From Candidatus Jettenia caeni (GTDB taxonomy: Bacteria > Planctomycetota > Brocadiia > Brocadiales > Brocadiaceae): DNA of 64,000 nucleotides. The stretch lies in the NCBI GenBank assembly GCA_000296795.1, contig BAFH01000003.1:868401-932400 (forward strand). The letters run 5' to 3'. A model generated the notes under the pieces. The model was not told the DNA's origin. It searched no databases and saw only the letters and a program-made list of their open reading frames with translations. Shown one piece after another: positions 1 through 10,980 of the stretch; within the stretch, counting starts at the first letter, position 1, and every line of letters starts with the position of its first letter. The translations under genes were made by a program, and so were the position numbers.

Positions 1-3000
1 AGGTGTGGTGAAACGCCACGAATAGTCTTCTGCCATGTTGTTTCCACTCAGATCTTTAGCACCGGTTGTGACAGTAGCCGTATAGTTCTTATCATAGGCA
101 AGGCTTGTAAGCGGTGTAAATTGTGCAGTAGCACCACTACAAGATACTTCTCCGCTAATATTATTACTACCATCGCTTATGGTAAATGCCTGAACAATGG
201 CAGATGTATCCATCTCCTCATGAAAAGTAACAGTAATGATCGTATCAACGGCCACATCTTTTTCATTATTGTAAGGGTTAGTAAGTTTTATCGTAGGAGC
301 TGTTGTATCTAAAGTGATAGAATTACTTTCTGTAGCCGATACATTACCTGCTGCATCCTTATACCATACATATACGATCTTTTCACCGTCTCCCTCTTCT
401 AACGTATACGAGATTTCACTACTATAATTGCTAGTAGGGGCAACAGATATCCAGCCGGAATCAGATGGTAATGGTTTAGCAGAACCGGTAGAAATATAAT
501 AATCTGTTATCCCTACATTATCTGTAGCATAAAGGTTAAGGGTAACTAAAGTTGAATTGACATACATTGCTCCGTCATTAATGCTAATAGAACCAATAGG
601 TGGAATAGAATCTATATAAGCTGATACAAATTGCCAAAGCGGGCCGATGCTGGTACTCCCGTTACTATCTTTGGAAATGATCTTCCAGTAATAAGTCGTA
701 TAAGAGGACAGGAGACCGGGGATGTAAAAGGTATCTGGTTGGTCTGATGAAATAAGTGGTGGATCTGAAGTAGTACCAAAATAAACATCATACGAAACTG
801 TATCATTAATATCTGGGTCACCACCGCTCCATCGCAATATTACATCTACCGGTTGATCTATTGCACCATCTGCCGGTGTTGGATTTGTGGGAACATTCGG
901 AGATTGGTTAAATACTGAAACAGTTTTCGTAACTGATGAAATAAACCCATTTTTATCCATCACTTGGAGGGTAACATTATAATTTCCGAGTGAATCATAC
1001 CGATGAACAATTTTCCTGTTTACAGAGAAAATAGTGTCAAATATATTATCACTATCAAGATCCCATCTTACCTTTACCTGTTCACTTTTTGATTCTGCAT
1101 CAGAAGAAAGATTTCCATCAAAAATAAAGATAGTACCTACACCGCCTTGATAAGGATTTACACTAAAATCAGCCATTGGCGGTGTATTAAGAGAGGGTCC
1201 ACCATAAGCACCTCTATCATTTCTCGTGCTATTAGGATCATTATATCTTGTTTCAGGATAACCGCTATCAATAGCAGGAGAGCCTGCTTTGAGATGGAAA
1301 TCATTATTAGGAAAATCAATAAACATAGGATCGGCATCCGTATCACCTGGTCCCATTATTTTAAAGTAATTTGCTTTTGAGTAATAGGGATCGAGTTCAC
1401 CAAAGTTCCCTTTTGTATTATTCCAATACATATTAAATGAAGGAAAGATGTGCTGATGCGCAGTATCAAGGGCATTACTTTCAACTACACCTATATTATT
1501 GTTAGCTATGATATTATTTTTTAAGTAAACTTTGGTATCTTCTACTGAATTGTTAAGACGAACGGCATCGCTAAGATTAATAAATGTATTATTCTCTATG
1601 AAAATATTTGATGATGTATAACCATCAATACCAATACCGAAATTATTATCACTAATTATGTTGTTTCGTATGATAATTTTAGTTGCTCCTATGCTAACAC
1701 CTCTCTTTATCCAATTATTGGAAACAATCGCAGGACCATTCGCACAGTTAACAATCATATAATCACCAAAACCATCCAACATGCTATTTCTGGCCATATC
1801 AATACGGCAACTACTTTTATTAAATACTGTTACCGATGGACCAGCACCTTGCAATCGTATTCCTTCTTTTAATGTTATACTTTCTACCCCATAGTCACCA
1901 TAGTCTCCAGGATATACATAAACCATATCCCCATCCTGTGCTGCATCAATAGCAGCTTGTATCGTACTGTATTGAGTTGGCACTTCCAGGACATTTCTAT
2001 CGGGAACATAAAATATGGTGTCTGTCAAGCTTGTCCAGTTGCCAAGTGCGTCAGACACCTTTGCATAAACAGTTTTTACCTCACGTGCTGTATTACCACC
2101 ATAAAGAGTAAGATCCCAATCCTTCTTTATCGCAGAATAAGGCTCTGCAGTTGACCATGTTACACCATCATTGCTAAACATCATTTGTGAACTACTGCCA
2201 AGGCCCCCAACTTCGTCAGTAAGATCCAATGTTACCGTAACAAGTTTATCTGCTGTAGCATATTCATCAAAATTCACGGATATTATTCCTGTTGGTCCAA
2301 TAGTATCTTCCTTATATGTGCCGTCAAAGGTCAATGTCTGGCCACTATATAACATCTTTGCCTGATAAGATGGTGAATAAAGATTAGTTATTGGCGAAAA
2401 GGTGATTGTATATATCCCAATAGGTAAGTCTGATTTGAACCAATCTGTACCACTGCCTTCATAGGTATCTAAAGGACCTTTTATCGTAAATAATGCATCT
2501 GTACGATTTGAGATTACCTGGATTGTACCTGTACCATTATATTCAAAGGCCCCCATATCCGGGGCAATACCGTTATAAAATACTCCTACATTAGTACCTT
2601 TGTCGATACACGGCGAGCCAGTATTAAGGTGGTAATCTTTATTTGTAGGGTTTACAAAAGAAGGATCTACAGATATATTATTGTTTATACCTGTTTGGTC
2701 AGTTATTTTACCATTATAGTTTGCACTACTATTACCATAAATATCATTATTCTTGAAAATCGATGAATTATCATAACTATTAACACCAATATTATTATTT
2801 GTAATTATGTTATTGATAATTTGAGCGGACCCTATCCAGCCGAAAATTCCTTCATCTCCATTAGCAGCAATAGTATTATTGTAAATATGAATATCAGTTC
2901 CCGAATTTATCCATATACCAGGCTGACTATTTTCTATGATAAGATTATTGATTATCTCTGAATTTGACGCAGAATATGTAGTATTCCAACCGACATAAAT

Positions 3001-6000
3001 CCCAGTTGTTCCGCCTTTAATTATGCAATTTTTCACTTTGGATGAATTTGACTCAAGTAGTATGACATATCTCCATGTAATACTGCTAGAGTTAATGATT
3101 GTTAGCCCTTCTATGGTAGAATTATCAGCATCTAGAATACTCCAGCCGGCCGTATCTTCGACAGAAATTGTTGTTTTATTGGCACCTGCGCCCATAAGGG
3201 TTATTCCATGTTTCATTTCAATACCAAAATACGTATTAGGATGCTTTTGATTATTTGGATGAACTATACCTTTAATTGCATAAAACCCTTCCGTCAAATA
3301 AACTGTATCTCCTGGACTTGCAGCATCTATAGCATCTTGAATTGTTTCATATACTTTTCCATTCAAAAGAATTTGTCCGGGTGTTCCAGTTACTTTTGTT
3401 ATAGTATCTGAATAAATTTGTGATTCATTACCCTCATAGTCCCTGAATTGAGCATAAACGGTATAAATAGTTGATCCATATTTACCACCATAACGGGTAT
3501 CTACCAGACTCCAGGGGTACTGAGAATTATAATGTTCCCAATATGTCCAGTTAGTTTTATCATTACTAAACCTCATATGTTTTACACCGGAATCACTATC
3601 TGAAGCAGAAAGATTTAGGGTAACTGAATAGGATGTAGTAGATTCTGCACCGTTATTTATAAGAATAGAGCCAGCAGGTACAGTAGAATCGCCTACAGTT
3701 GTAAAATGAAATACTGGGCTATATCTCGTATCACCTGTATCATCAATTGCCACTATTGCCCAGGACATCACTTTATTATAAGGAAGATTGTAGAGGGTAT
3801 ATGTTGTTTCTGTCTGCTGATATGATCGTAAATTATTATCAGCATACATATAAATATCGTTATCGCCCTCCATGGCATAAACATTAAACCTTAAACCTTC
3901 TCCTCCCGGATGATTTGCGCTCCATTTTAGTGTCACCGTTAATGGTTGTTCTGTCGCATTATTGGCCGGATTAATGGCAACGATGTCTCCTGGTCCCTGA
4001 TCACCAACGATAGTTACACTTTGAGTATTACTCCAATCACTTACTCCACAATTATTAATCGCCTTTACACGGTAATAATAGGTGCCGGGTAATTTTTCTC
4101 CAGAATACCACGATGTCCCACTATTTGTGTAAACTACTGAAGGACTGTTAAATGAAGAGGAATCATCCTCTTGCAGGTTATAAAAAGATACATTACTTGA
4201 ATTAGACCAATTGACATAATAGCTATTGGTAGATGGTGTGATACTGTACAGTGTTGGGATAGAGGGAGCAGTACAATCGCTAACAACACTAAAATCTCTA
4301 TCACTCATATCACTGTCCTTACCATCAAATGAATCCGTTGCCTCAATCCTGATTCTACCCTTTGTAGTAGCTATCGATGGTATATACGAATAAGAACCAT
4401 CATTAACTTCGTTAGTTGCTATGGTTGACCAATTACCGCCACCGTCGGTAGACCCGAATATATCTATCTTCTTAATTGTTCCCGTGTTGTCTGTGGCTGT
4501 CCATTTTATATCATAGGATTTGCCAACAGTTAATGTTTCATTACCGTTAGGTGAATTTATTGTTACCGCTGGTTGGTAATTAACTATTTGTACAAGTGGG
4601 TTCTGAATTGACCATCCGAAAGTCTTCTCTTGATCTTCCCATTGTATTCTCCACCAGGTATAAAGCACTCCATTGTAATAAGCAGCCTGAGGCCCTTCTT
4701 TAATTTGTCCACTACTTCCAGTTGGCATCTCTTTTATAAAAGTACCACCAGGTGTTTCTCTTGCATTGACCTCTGCACTCGTTTTAATCCAATCGCCAAT
4801 CTTCAGTAAACTTGCTGACACAATAAAGTCAGCATCACTTTCTAAATTTCCACCCGCACTGAACCAGTTACTCATTGCCCCATTACTGTCCCTTGCTCTT
4901 GCCTGCCAATGATACTTGCCGTCAGCAAGCCCTGAACACGTAACAGCCGCAATTTGTCCCGATGAAACACTACCACCAGAGACACAATTAGGAGAAGGTA
5001 ACTTTGCGAATGATGTTCCAATCGGTTTGATCTCAACCTCAAGAGAAACGGGGTTGTTGTCAGGATCTGTTACCTTGCCTTTCATAACCACCGTTCTCTC
5101 ACTTGTAGAGCCACCAACAGCTATATTGATTACACCATCAGATTTGCATTGAACAAGGTCCGTGGGAATATTGGGGGCATTACCGGAGGTATTATTGATA
5201 GTAACAGAAACGATATCGCTTGTTGCATCATCACCGGCAAGGGCAATAGCTTTAGCGGTTAGATTATGAGTACCATTAGTATCTTTTGTAGTATCCCAGT
5301 CCCATCTATAAGGATCACTACTGTCTGTAAATTTCAAAACATTGTCTATGTAGAATTCAACTTTTGATATGTTACTTAAAGGACTGGCCGAAGTAGTGAC
5401 CGAGACGGAACTACTTATATTAGCGCCATCTGATGGACTAATAATTGAAACACTCGGATCAATAGTAATTTTAGATAAGTCCTCTGTAATATTATTTTTA
5501 GGCTCGAATATTGCTCCATTAAAACAATACTTATCAACGGCATACCAAACATCATCATAAGGAGGAAATTGTATTTTTTCTGGTTTTTTCAAACATGGTA
5601 GTTCTATATTTTCTGTTTGTGCCGCTATACCAGAAAAAAGCAAAAAGCTGAATTCAGTATTATTCTCTTTTGTATCAACCGCACTCAATCTTGGCACATA
5701 GATCACATTGCCTTTTCCTGTTTTGTCTATACTATATATTTTTCTATCTTGCCCACCTGCATATTCTTTGAGTGCATTTTTTATTTCAGGCCAACAACTA
5801 GGGTCTACAGTTACAGTATAACTCCCTTGCCTAAAGTAAATTCCATGACTCCCCTGTGCCACATAAACGTGGGGATGACCGTTCGTTTTTTCTACATATT
5901 TCCATTTGACATAAGCTCCTGGAGACATTTTTTCGTCATTCCAATGAAATTTCTCATTATCATTATTCGAAGGGTTGTTTTCTTCATAGAATGCAAACAC

Positions 6001-6887
6001 TTGATCAGATAGATGATGAAAGAAATATGCGCCTACCGGTGTAGACTTTAGTATATCATTGTTATCCTTTTCTAAGATAACAACAAAGCGTTCTCTATCT
6101 CCCGAGTGTCTCGAAAACCACTTATTAATAATACTCTTACCAGTTTTGGGGTCGAACGGATAGTAAAAAAAATATTGCAAGAAGATATATCCATTGTATT
6201 CATAAGCAGTGCCATAAATTTTACTATTATTCCTTAAGTCGTCAAAATTAGAAGTACCTTTAGGATAAGAGAGATTTGTATCAATTGCAGCAACATAGGG
6301 TTCGTCTGTTGTACCTTCAAACTCTAGCAAGCTATATTCTTCATCAACACTATCCCATGGTCTTGTTATTCCATATTCAAACCCCTCGTCGTTATAATAT
6401 GCTATATTTATACCTTTATTTGAATTCTCCTCTATAACATTCGCATCTTTCAAGTAGAACTCTTTATCAAAAACACCTTGTTTAAAATCTTTTTTCCCCA
6501 CTGCAACACGATAATTATGATAATAATTAAAATTTTCGAAAGTGTTTAATTCTTTTACATATATTCTTACTATATCTCTTATATCAATAGGATAGTAAAT
6601 CTCTCCTTCTTTTAGTTCTCCATCTTTATATCCCCAAGGATCTTTGTTTCGTTCTTTTGATTTATTATAATTACCAAAATAGACATAGGGAGCATATCTA
6701 TCTAAAAGATCTATAATAATACCTTTATCGATATTATTATGATCTCTTATAAAAAATGCTGTCCAAAGTTCGTCAAAATTGCCATCATTATTATCATCTT
6801 CATGTTCAATACAACTTATTCTATATTTACCTATCAAATCATTATTAAAATTTTTAGCTTCTATTTCAAAATCTTCCCATTCTAAAT
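1..6887 (-). pseudogene. C-terminal part (cut by window edge) of giant secreted multidomain protein, separated from its start by an IS
   Basis: One uninterrupted minus-strand frame runs from the IS junction to the left edge, about 2,290 codons, with no stop seen at the points I translated. In N-to-C order I read these parts. About 6870-5650 is a VPS62-like domain (APYVYFG, YFFYYPFDP, GDRERFVVILE, HVYVAQGSHG). About 5470-5200 is a Big/Ig domain. About 4790-4600 is a bacterial SH3-like segment (VNARETPGG, GWSIQ). Several FN3/Ig domains cover 4560-3420. A first right-handed beta-helix (VYETIQDAIDAASPGDTVYL, then N-rich turns) covers about 3360-2560. A second (YSTIQAAIDAAQDGDMVYVY) covers about 1970-1200. 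A PKD domain lies at about 1165-930 and FN3 at 880-620. Two further Ig-like domains follow, the last of Big_5 type. The protein is probably an extracellular adhesin-like or carbohydrate-active surface protein; no catalytic function can be assigned. Without the upstream fragment it has no signal peptide. Confidence 0.85.
6879..6887. repeat. Target-site duplication, left copy (ATTCTAAAT)
   Basis: The 9-bp sequence ATTCTAAAT lies directly left of the IS5-like element and recurs at 8039-8047 directly right of it. Removing the IS and one copy joins the two gene halves in frame (NLEW followed by EDFEIEA). Confidence 0.95.
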
Positions 6888-8038
6888 GGCTTTGTTGCAC
6901 AAAGCCGGATAAATATCTGATATACTAAGAGAATAAGGGAAAGAGTACCATAAATTATTTTGTAGGATAAGTATATCAGTATGAAGCAACAGAAACGGGA
7001 CGTAAAGAAACTAGCAGGAACAGATAAAAGGCCGCTCCAAGAACAGAAAAAGAAGAAATCAAAGAAGGACTACCGGGTAAGAAACTGGTCAGAGTATACA
7101 GAGGCATTAAGACAAAGAGGGTCTCTTGATGTATGGATAGATGAGGGGGTACAAGAGAAATGGAATGCAGAGCCAACGGGCCAAAGAGGGTCTCCCCCTA
7201 CGTATAGTGATCTGGCCATAACATCAACGCTTCAGTTGGGTATCGTATTTCATCAAAGACTTCGTCAAACAGAAGGATTAGTCAAATCACTGTTTCGGCT
7301 CATGAATATCCCTCTGAAGGTTCCTGATTATTCAACCCTGTCTCGAAGAGGTGAAACAGTGGGAATTTCTTTAGCGAAAGAGAAGAAAGAGAATCTGGTA
7401 TTAGTCCTTGATAGCAGTGGGTTAAAGGTCTATGGGGAAGGGGAATGGAAGGTAAGACAGCATGGATATACCAAGAGAAGAACATGGAGAAAGATTCATT
7501 TGTCCATTACTCCTGATGGAGAGATAAGAGCACAAGAGCTTACCGAGAATAGTACTGGTGATTCAGAGGTAGTAGATAAGCTTCTAAGCCAGGAAGAGTC
7601 AAGGATTGATACCTTTGCCGGTGATGGCTCCTATGATAAGAGGAAGGTCTATGAGAGTTGTAAGAGAAGAGGGATTCTCAGAATACTTATTCCTCCGAGG
7701 AAGGATGCAAAGATATGGCAGCATGGCAACTGCAGTACAGAGCCACATGTCCGAGATGAGACGATAAGGCATATCAGAAGAACTTCCCTAAGACAGTGGA
7801 AAGAGCGTGTTGGTTACCACGTCCGCTCTCTGGTTGAGAATGCGATATTTCGATTCAAAACCATCTTTGGCGATAGGCTTTATGCCAGAAATCTTGCTCA
7901 ACAAAGAACAGAAGTAGGTATCAAGGCATCTTTTTTAAACCGTATGATGAAATTAGGAATGCCGGAAAGTTATGCGATCTCATAAATTGCATACTACAGG
8001 GAAAAACTGCTTTTTTATCGGATTTGTGCAACAAAGCC
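6888..8038 (+). mobile_element. IS5-family (IS903-like) insertion sequence, complete, 1151 bp
   Basis: The element is bounded by terminal inverted repeats. Both ends begin GGCTTTGTTGCACAAA, followed by GCCGG at the left and TCCGA at the right (read inward). It is flanked by the 9-bp duplication ATTCTAAAT, a length typical of the IS903 subgroup. It holds one intact transposase gene. The identical duplication and full-length reading frame suggest recent insertion. The left end is itself a near palindrome (GGCTTTG-TTGCA-CAAAGCC). Confidence 0.95.
6981..7985 (+). CDS. IS5-family DDE transposase
   Basis: This 334-residue protein cuts and pastes the surrounding element. The N-terminus is lysine-rich and basic (residues 1-35). 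The RNase-H-like catalytic core shows D144 in LVLDSSGLKVYGEGEW, D215 in FAGDGSYDKRKVYE and E286 in RSLVENAIFRFK, the DDE spacing and context of the IS903 branch. The C-terminal RxxxEVGIKASFLNRM segment is also family-like. The start is the ATG 93 bp inside the left end; no strong ribosome binding site is visible. The frame is intact, so the element may still be active. Confidence 0.95.
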   Translation: MKQQKRDVKKLAGTDKRPLQEQKKKKSKKDYRVRNWSEYTEALRQRGSLDVWIDEGVQEKWNAEPTGQRGSPPTYSDLAITSTLQLGIVFHQRLRQTEGLVKSLFRLMNIPLKVPDYSTLSRRGETVGISLAKEKKENLVLVLDSSGLKVYGEGEWKVRQHGYTKRRTWRKIHLSITPDGEIRAQELTENSTGDSEVVDKLLSQEESRIDTFAGDGSYDKRKVYESCKRRGILRILIPPRKDAKIWQHGNCSTEPHVRDETIRHIRRTSLRQWKERVGYHVRSLVENAIFRFKTIFGDRLYARNLAQQRTEVGIKASFLNRMMKLGMPESYAIS

Positions 8039-8759
8039 ATTCTAAATTAATAACTCTGGGTTCGTTATAACTGCTCCATACCAAATTTTCATCTTCATCC
8101 TCAACTCCTAAATGAATTCTATAACCATTCCCTATAAATCTTAAAGAGAAATTTGCAGGTTTACCACTTCCGTTAGGAGCATTCAGTTTAAAAAAAACTC
8201 CTTTTTTATCTAATCCCCCAACTTTTAATTTAGAATATTTGATCTTATAAGTTCCTGGTTCATTTATCAAAATATCGATAGAACCATCTTTTTCATTAAT
8301 ATGGAAAGACTGCACCCGCATCCAATATTTTTTGTTTCCGTGTTGTTTTCGTAATTTATACACTTGCAACATTTCTTCACGATTTTCGTCAATCCCTTTG
8401 CCAGGAAATACCTTTATATTTAAAGGCCTCTTTATTTTAGAGGTCCCAGCATTTTCTACTTTCAAAGAAAATAATCCAATTATATCCTCGTTATATGGCA
8501 TTACTTCTGATTCAGATAATGTTATATTAGCATCTTCTTTCAATGCATTTGACGGAACTTCCAACATTAAAGCTGTTTTAGTACTTAACGTTATATTAAT
8601 ATTACCACTTCTAACGCCCAAATATTGAGTAGCAGAGTTTTTTTCTTGCGATAAAGCATTTTTAGAAATAAAAACACTTATAAACACGAGCAAAAAGATA
8701 TTTAATACGATATGAAGTAATCCAGACACCACATCCATTTGCTTATTTGTTGTATTCAT
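8039..8759 (-). pseudogene. N-terminal fragment of the giant secreted protein, truncated by the IS
   Basis: This is the start of the gene continued at 6887-1. Translation begins at the ATG at 8759 after a GAGAG-like site. Residues 1-38 are a signal peptide with a long hydrophobic core (GLLHIVLNIFLLVFISVFIS). About 200 residues of beta-rich sequence follow, with a ZU5-like look (ALMLEVPSNALKEDANITLS), ending at PRVINLEW at the IS junction. In the present sequence the frame reads on into the IS and stops at 7980, giving a 259-residue truncated, possibly secreted product. Before insertion the protein would have exceeded 2,500 residues. Confidence 0.85.
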
Positions 8760-8825
8760 GCTTCTCTCTTTCCTAACTGCTTTATCAGAAGTAATAATTA
8801 TTTTACGGTAAAATGATAATGAAAC

Positions 8826-8879
8826 AAAAAAAGCCTTACTGCAAAGATATTTGTTAAAAACATCTTCGGCAGTAAGGCT
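8826..8879 (-). terminator. Intrinsic terminator overlapping the riboswitch 3' half
   Basis: On the minus strand the arms AGCCTTACTGC and GCAGTAAGGCT (8869-8879 and 8832-8842) pair perfectly. The inner AAGAT/ATCTT pairing extends the stem, and a run of seven T follows. Its 5' arm is the UAGCCUUACUGCCG segment that the aptamer also needs, so the two folds exclude each other. Confidence 0.85.
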
Positions 8880-8966
8880 ATCTTTCTGATATTTCTTATC
8901 TGGAGATGACTTGAGCTGAGATCCTACACTTTGCGCCCCCTGATCACTCAGGGTTTACCTTTATCG
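8863..8966 (-). promoter_or_regulatory. Cyclic-di-GMP-I (GEMM-I) riboswitch aptamer
   Basis: Read on the minus strand, the segment shows GGTAAACC. A perfect hairpin CCCTGA-GTGA-TCAGGG with a GNRA tetraloop comes next, then GGCGCAAAG, the strand GTGTAGGATCT and, after a variable loop, AGATAGCCTTACTGCCGAAG. These match the GEMM-I consensus order (GGCAAACC, GNRA hairpin, GACGCAAAGC, GGNCUA, AUAGCC, UGCCG). The position equivalent to G20 is G, favouring c-di-GMP over cGAMP. The 3' part overlaps the terminator, so ligand binding should prevent termination and switch the giant gene on. Confidence 0.82.
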
Positions 8967-8996
8967 TGGTATTTGTACCGCAAAATTATTTTTACC

Positions 8997-9025
8997 ACTA
9001 AACCATTTGTAGAATTATATGTCAA
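8997..9025 (-). promoter_or_regulatory. Sigma-70-type promoter for the riboswitch-controlled giant gene
   Basis: On the minus strand TTGACA (9025-9020) is separated by exactly 17 bp from TTTAGT (9002-8997). Transcription would start near 8990, about 25 nt before the aptamer. Confidence 0.6.
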
Positions 9026-9797
9026 GGGAAAAACTAATTGTTTATTTGAATAGTTCTCTTTTACTTCTTGTTTAATAAAATTTTTTATCTTTTTGAGAAA
9101 TAGGCATATTGGTTTGATTATATCTATTTGCCGGATAGGATGGGCATACATAATTACTCAAGATAAGGTGCAAACCTGACCTGAGAGCTATCCAAAAAGA
9201 CTATATTTTAAGGGTTATTGAGAATAAGCCAAAGCCAGGAGCAATCAAAGGAGAAGTAATCCTCCTTGTCTCCTTTAGAAACTTATCCTTACCTACAAGT
9301 CGGGTAGAGAGTGAAGGGAAAGGCGCAGTAAACCAGGAGGAACATGAAGACCTGGGGATGCAAAATTTTGTATCTGTACTGAGCATGTTGAACGGATAAA
9401 AAGCAGAGAGAAAAAAATATGAAAAACCGTAACCATTGAGTTTTCAGAAAGAACTATCAGGCAATACAAGCATTATAAGAGAAGCGAAGCAGGTGATGAT
9501 TCACATACACCCTTAATCCTCTATCAAAGGGTTAAGGAGTGCGTTCAGGAATCGACATGATTCCCCATTATGGGTTCAATTGTACCTTGAACCCCTATCC
9601 TTTACATGGAGTCGGTAGCTCATGTTGTTCTCATAGTCTCAGCGCCAGGGAAATATTTCAAATTGAGGGTTCAGGTTATAAACCTGAACCCGCTTGAGTA
9701 AGATTTTACGAATCTCCTGTCAAAGGTAGTCTCATGTATGATTCATGTAACTACCGAATAAGAGAACAATGACCAGGAGTATTTCTATGTAAGTTGT
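9026..9797. other. Gene-poor stretch with repeats and IS-end remnants
   Basis: I see no convincing gene here. The stretch holds a 19-bp IS50-like end at 9282-9300, a decayed GAGACGCAA-type palindrome near 9350-9375, and one copy of a roughly 130-bp direct repeat at 9564-9692. Confidence 0.6.
9564..9692. repeat. Imperfect direct repeat, copy 1 (~130 bp)
   Basis: It matches 10849-10980, sharing GTTCTCATAGTCTCAGCGCC, AGGGAAATATT and AACCTGAACCCGC. It contains the palindrome GGGTTCAGGTT-ATA-AACCTGAACCC. Confidence 0.8.
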
Positions 9798-10031
9798 CTA
9801 TAGGTGTGCAACTGGTATCGTCTCAGTTCTTTCAGGAAGCCGTTTCCCATTGGCAATCTCTTCGACTGCCTGTAATATTGTGGAATGATAATATCGGTAA
9901 CCACACGTATCGCATACACCAACAGGAACGTCTTCAAGCATAATAAAGCCAGTCTTATGCTTAAAGATCTCCTTTTTTATCAAACGCTTTTTTACAATAC
10001 CTTCACAGTACTCACATGTATAACCGTACAT
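9798..10031 (-). CDS. YgiT-type (MqsA-like) zinc-finger protein, putative antitoxin
   Basis: The product is 77 residues with two Cys pairs, CEYC at positions 7-10 and CDTC near 39-42, plus GYRYYHS, the signature of the YgiT zinc-binding domain found at the N-terminus of MqsA antitoxins. No helix-turn-helix follows, so it is the short form. It lies 90 bp downstream of the DUF4258 gene on the same strand, a pairing that recurs in bacterial toxin-antitoxin loci. Function in this organism is inferred from that pairing. Confidence 0.8.
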   Translation of the reverse strand: MYGYTCEYCEGIVKKRLIKKEIFKHKTGFIMLEDVPVGVCDTCGYRYYHSTILQAVEEIANGKRLPERTETIPVAHL

Positions 10032-10055
10032 TTTTTCTCCTCAATGCTCTATATG

Positions 10056-10080
10056 CATGGACAAACGGAGTTTGTCCATG
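10056..10080. repeat. 25-bp hairpin of the GACAAAC/GTTTGTC family
   Basis: CATGGACAAAC-GGA-GTTTGTCCATG has perfect 11-bp arms. Two relatives with compensated arm changes lie at 44580-44604 and 44641-44665. It lies between the two toxin-antitoxin genes. Confidence 0.8.
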
Positions 10081-10121
10081 CCACCCTAACCCTGTATAAA
10101 TAAAATCAATTTTCTATACAA

Positions 10122-10406
10122 TCAGGTAATTTTGTAAACCGTTATAATTAGGAAAACTCCTGTTTCCTTAAAACGACCTACTACTCCTATTATTGTAGAG
10201 CGATCCGTACCTGTTCCTTCTATCACAAATTTGACGCCACGAGGGTCATTTTTCTCTGTCTTTTTAATTTTACCACGTAAAATGGCACTTTCAATATCAC
10301 AAATATCAAGGCTATCCTCTGCCATTTCTTCTACAGCATGATACGTCATATCATAGTTACCCGATCTCATGGTATCACGTATCTTTTCAATTGTTCGCCG
10401 GGGCAT
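10122..10406 (-). CDS. DUF4258 domain protein, putative toxin of a two-gene module
   Basis: This 94-residue protein has the DUF4258 pattern: YDMTYHAVEEMAEDSL with the characteristic His, then an ILRGKI stretch and the beta-rich RSTIIGVVGRFKETGVFLIITVY. DUF4258 proteins are RelE/HigB-like in fold and usually precede a small antitoxin, here the YgiT-type gene 90 bp downstream. A GGAG site lies about 10 nt before the ATG. Toxicity is an inference from family and context. Confidence 0.75.
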   Translation of the reverse strand: MPRRTIEKIRDTMRSGNYDMTYHAVEEMAEDSLDICDIESAILRGKIKKTEKNDPRGVKFVIEGTGTDRSTIIGVVGRFKETGVFLIITVYKIT

Positions 10407-10650
10407 TGTTACGACTCCAATCTCCTGTATGCTAATCCTTGTACCATTCCTCTTTTACCATTGCAGAATGCGGCTATATTATGTATACATTGTAACACGT
10501 GAGGTATATTCAAGCAATTTTAAACCTTTTGTTTAGATTTTTTCCCCAACTATATCCAAATCCTGAAAGTACTCCATACCTACTGCCTTGAGGGACTGAT
10601 GACTCGAAGGTTTCACTCGGAACTGGCGTTTCGTGGAATGCATAACCTTC

Positions 10651-10792
10651 TCTTATTATTCTACCCTCATCTGAAGAGGAAAAACGGTAAGAGTTTCCCT
10701 GCTGAAAGAGAGCAAAGAGAAGCTGGTGGTGGTCCTTGATAGCAATGGTTTAAAGGTATACTAAGAAGGTGAATGGAAGATAAGATTTAGAA
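10651..10792 (+). pseudogene. IS5-family transposase relic
   Basis: One frame reads YYSTLI, stop, RGKTVRVSLLKESKEKL, then VVVLDSNGLKVY, stop, EGEWKIR. This aligns with residues 117-159 of the intact transposase at 6981-7985 (DYSTLSRRGETVGISLAKEK, VLDSSGLKVYGEGEWKVR). There are two stops, and no ends or remainder. Confidence 0.8.
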
Positions 10793-10848
10793 AATTATTT
10801 GAGGTCTCCCAGAGGTATAAAAACATAGGTTTAATCCATTGTCTTCGA

Positions 10849-10980
10849 CCCATTGCGGGTTCAATTTTGCACATTGAATCCAGATGCTTTGCGCGGAGTC
10901 GATGGCTCATATTGTTCTCATAGTCTCAGCGCCAGGGAAATATTCCACATTGAGGATTCAGGTGATAAACCTGAACCCGC
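10849..10980. repeat. Imperfect direct repeat, copy 2 (~130 bp)
   Basis: This is the partner of 9564-9692. The pair brackets the YgiT/DUF4258 genes. Confidence 0.8.

Noticed and set aside
5617-6012. 131-codon plus-strand frame
   Set aside because: It lies antisense within the VPS62-like part of the giant minus-strand gene, which is continuous and domain-bearing. The plus-strand product has no recognisable domain.
8948-9151. 67-codon minus-strand frame upstream of the giant gene
   Set aside because: It spans the promoter and aptamer of the riboswitch leader, has no ribosome binding site and resembles nothing.
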